7,575 nucleotides of DNA from Lentisphaeria bacterium UBA1784 (lineage in GTDB: Bacteria; Verrucomicrobiota; Lentisphaeria; Victivallales; Victivallaceae): contig DCGG01000106.1 in assembly GCA_002315455.1 (NCBI GenBank), positions 1 through 7,575 of the forward strand. The letters are read 5' to 3'. Below the pieces are notes generated by a model. The model had not been told where the DNA came from and did no database searches. It saw only the letters and a program-made list of their open reading frames with translations. The position numbers and the translations under genes were made by a program. This document shows, piece after piece, positions 6,367 to 7,575 of this stretch (the stretch's first letter is position 1; each line of letters begins with the position of its first letter).

Positions 6367-7137
6367 TCAGCCGTGATTTGCGGGCGGTTGTGCGGAGTTC
6401 GGGAGCGGTTCCTTCGCTTTGAGTTGCTGATAGAGCAAAGTACCCCCCACTGCCGCCGCCGGAAGTCCGAGCACCGACAGGATCGGGATGGTGAGCAGAA
6501 GCAACGCCGGGATCCCGAAGGCGAAAAGCGCCGCAGGATCTGTGCGGCCGAGGAGCTTCACCTCCCGGAGTGAGAGACCGTCCAGGGCGGCGGCGGCGAA
6601 CATTCCGCTCAGTGCATAGCGTTTCCCCATGACCAGCAGAAAGAACAGCGGTCCAGCCACCGGGATCAGCGCAAAGGGCAGCAGGACCAGAGAGAGCAGA
6701 CCGCTGTTCAATCCGAAGAGCGCGGTTTGCGATCCGAACTTCAGCAGATAGCGCATCCGCACTTTCCGGGGGGCGATCCCCCAGAACTCCATGCGGCACT
6801 TTTCCACCAGCGCATCGAAGAAGACGCAGGAGACCATTTCGTACAGAGAGGCGAAAAGCAGCAACAGCAGCGCCGCCAGCAAGAGCCAGCTTGAAACGCT
6901 GACTATCCCGTGCAGCGCGCGGATCAGCCAGTTGGCGAAGGCTCCGTGGCCCTCCGGCGTCGGCAGAAGGGAGAGAAGCCACGGGAAGATCGTTTCCCCT
7001 GCGGCCCAGCAGATCCCGCTGTACACCACTCCAAGAATCAGCAGGGGCAGCAGCGCGTATTTCCACCACTGCGGCCTCCCATAGAACAGCCGGAACCCCT
7101 GCCAGAGCGAGGCGAATCCGAGAAAGATCCCATTCAT
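6367..7137 (-). CDS. EI24-domain / CysZ-like multispan membrane protein
   Basis: The 256-residue product is an inner-membrane protein resembling the EI24/CysZ family; E. coli CysZ, a sulfate uptake protein, is 253 residues. The N-terminus FLGFASLWQGFRLFYGRPQWWKYALLPLLI (5-34) has the family's amphipathic lead-in, then the RP-x-x-WKYALLPLL entry to the first hydrophobic segment (about 26-47). Further hydrophobic stretches are at about 79-100, 138-170 and 203-236, with the GKRYALSG loop at 171-178. The tail is short, polar and Pro-rich. I chose the ATG at 7137 over an in-frame TTG at 7146, because GGGAGG (7153-7148) is ten bases from the ATG but only one base from the TTG. It follows the ChrA-like gene by 24 bases, so the two are probably one operon. 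No sulfate or cysteine gene is nearby, so sulfate transport is not implied. Its stop is one base from the opposing gene's stop. Confidence 0.82.
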   Translation of the reverse strand: MNGIFLGFASLWQGFRLFYGRPQWWKYALLPLLILGVVYSGICWAAGETIFPWLLSLLPTPEGHGAFANWLIRALHGIVSVSSWLLLAALLLLLFASLYEMVSCVFFDALVEKCRMEFWGIAPRKVRMRYLLKFGSQTALFGLNSGLLSLVLLPFALIPVAGPLFFLLVMGKRYALSGMFAAAALDGLSLREVKLLGRTDPAALFAFGIPALLLLTIPILSVLGLPAAAVGGTLLYQQLKAKEPLPNSAQPPANHG

Positions 7138-7147
7138 TGCCGTCAAA

Positions 7148-7153
7148 CCTCCC
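7148..7153 (-). promoter_or_regulatory. Ribosome binding site of the EI24/CysZ-like gene
   Basis: Read leftward the bases are GGGAGG, a strong Shine-Dalgarno core ten bases before the ATG at 7137. It rules against the upstream TTG at 7146 as the start and shows that the gene has its own initiation signal in the 24-base gap after the ChrA-like gene. Confidence 0.75.
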
Positions 7154-7161
7154 GTTGTATT

Positions 7162-7575
7162 TCAGACGCAGAGAAATGCGCCGAGGATCGCGCTGGCGAA
7201 AATCACTTTCATGATGCTGATGCGGGTCCGGTAGAGCAGGGCCGCCGAGAGCAGAAAGATCAGAAGTGCTCCGGGCCGGAGTTGGAAATCCTCCGGAATC
7301 ACCCCAGAAAGCAGCGCTCCCCACGGTATTCTGCAGGTGAAGACCGACATTCCCATGTAGATCAGCGTGGAGGCTCCGATCATTCCCGCGACCGCCGGCC
7401 GGACCCCGAAGAGAAATCCCCGGACCGGCAGCGTTTTCTCCCATTTCTTCAGGGAACGCAGCGCCAGAAGCATCAGAAAGAATCCGGGGGTCAGAAGTCC
7501 GATGGTGGCGAGGGCCGCACCGACGACTCCCGCCTGATGAAATCCCAAAAAGGTCGCCATGTTGACGCCGATGGG
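7162..7575 (-). CDS. Chromate transporter (ChrA/CHR family), half-size type, C-terminal part (5' end outside window)
   Basis: The frame is open to the right edge and gives 137 residues ending at TGA (complement of 7162-7164). It begins PIGVNMATFLGFHQAGVVGA, the CHR-domain motif that follows the GP signature (usual form GP-x-G-x-N-x-A-x-F-x-G-x-x-x-A-G). Then come the LLTPGFFLMLLAL span, the conserved VRGFLFGVRPAVAGMI segment (about residues 51-66), and two more hydrophobic stretches near the end. Half-size CHR proteins are about 170-190 residues and often occur as adjacent pairs that act together, so a second half gene may lie just outside the window. Members export chromate or move other anions across the inner membrane; many have no proven substrate. 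An ATG at 7560 is internal, because the family motif continues upstream of it. It is the first gene seen of the leftward pair. Confidence 0.87.
   Translation of the reverse strand, partial: PIGVNMATFLGFHQAGVVGAALATIGLLTPGFFLMLLALRSLKKWEKTLPVRGFLFGVRPAVAGMIGASTLIYMGMSVFTCRIPWGALLSGVIPEDFQLRPGALLIFLLSAALLYRTRISIMKVIFASAILGAFLCV

Noticed and set aside
251..7444. Very long antisense open frames on the reverse strand (251-2245, 2738-4636, 4392-6257) and 6245-7444 in an alternative leftward frame
   Set aside because: Their translations are low-complexity, rich in Arg, Gly, Pro and His, and match no family. They lie opposite, or in another frame of, genes with clear family motifs. GC-rich codon use commonly leaves such frames open.

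Overview
The window is GC-rich, densely coding bacterial DNA. Six genes or gene parts run rightward (1-6365), and two membrane-protein genes run leftward from the right edge (7575-6367). Coding and lineage calls come from reading the translations only. The eukaryotic-type HisA, the GC content and the sugar-metabolism content would suit a gut or rumen member of the Lentisphaerota/Verrucomicrobiota/Fibrobacter side of the tree, but this placement is a low-confidence inference.

Rightward block. It holds the C-terminal end of a nitroreductase-family flavoprotein (1-266), an unrecognised 351-residue protein (320-1375), a D-hexose-6-phosphate mutarotase of the YeaD type (1379-2281), a HisA isomerase of the eukaryotic HIS6 type (2278-3051), a rhamnulokinase (3080-4711) and a family-5 (oligopeptide type) ABC transporter solute-binding protein (4560-6365). 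Gaps are short or negative: 53, 3, -4, 28 and -152 bases. This suggests one transcription unit, at least from the unknown gene onward. Functionally it is mixed: two sugar-phosphate enzymes, one histidine-biosynthesis enzyme with no other his gene in view, and an exported binding protein with no permease or ATPase in view.

Leftward block. A half-size ChrA-type transporter (7162-7575, cut by the window edge) is followed after 24 bases by a CysZ/EI24-type multispan membrane protein (6367-7137) with a clear Shine-Dalgarno. The two blocks meet tail to tail with a single base between the stop codons, so no intergenic terminator is possible there.

I see no RNA gene, CRISPR array, insertion sequence, integrase or defence module, and no intergenic stretch longer than 53 bases. 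The points most worth a second look are the eukaryotic-type HisA outside a his operon, the rhamnulokinase frame that runs about 50 residues past its family's usual end into the next gene, and several perfect inverted repeats inside coding sequence (2729-2758, 4620-4641, 6063-6089). I did not find a convincing new multi-gene system.
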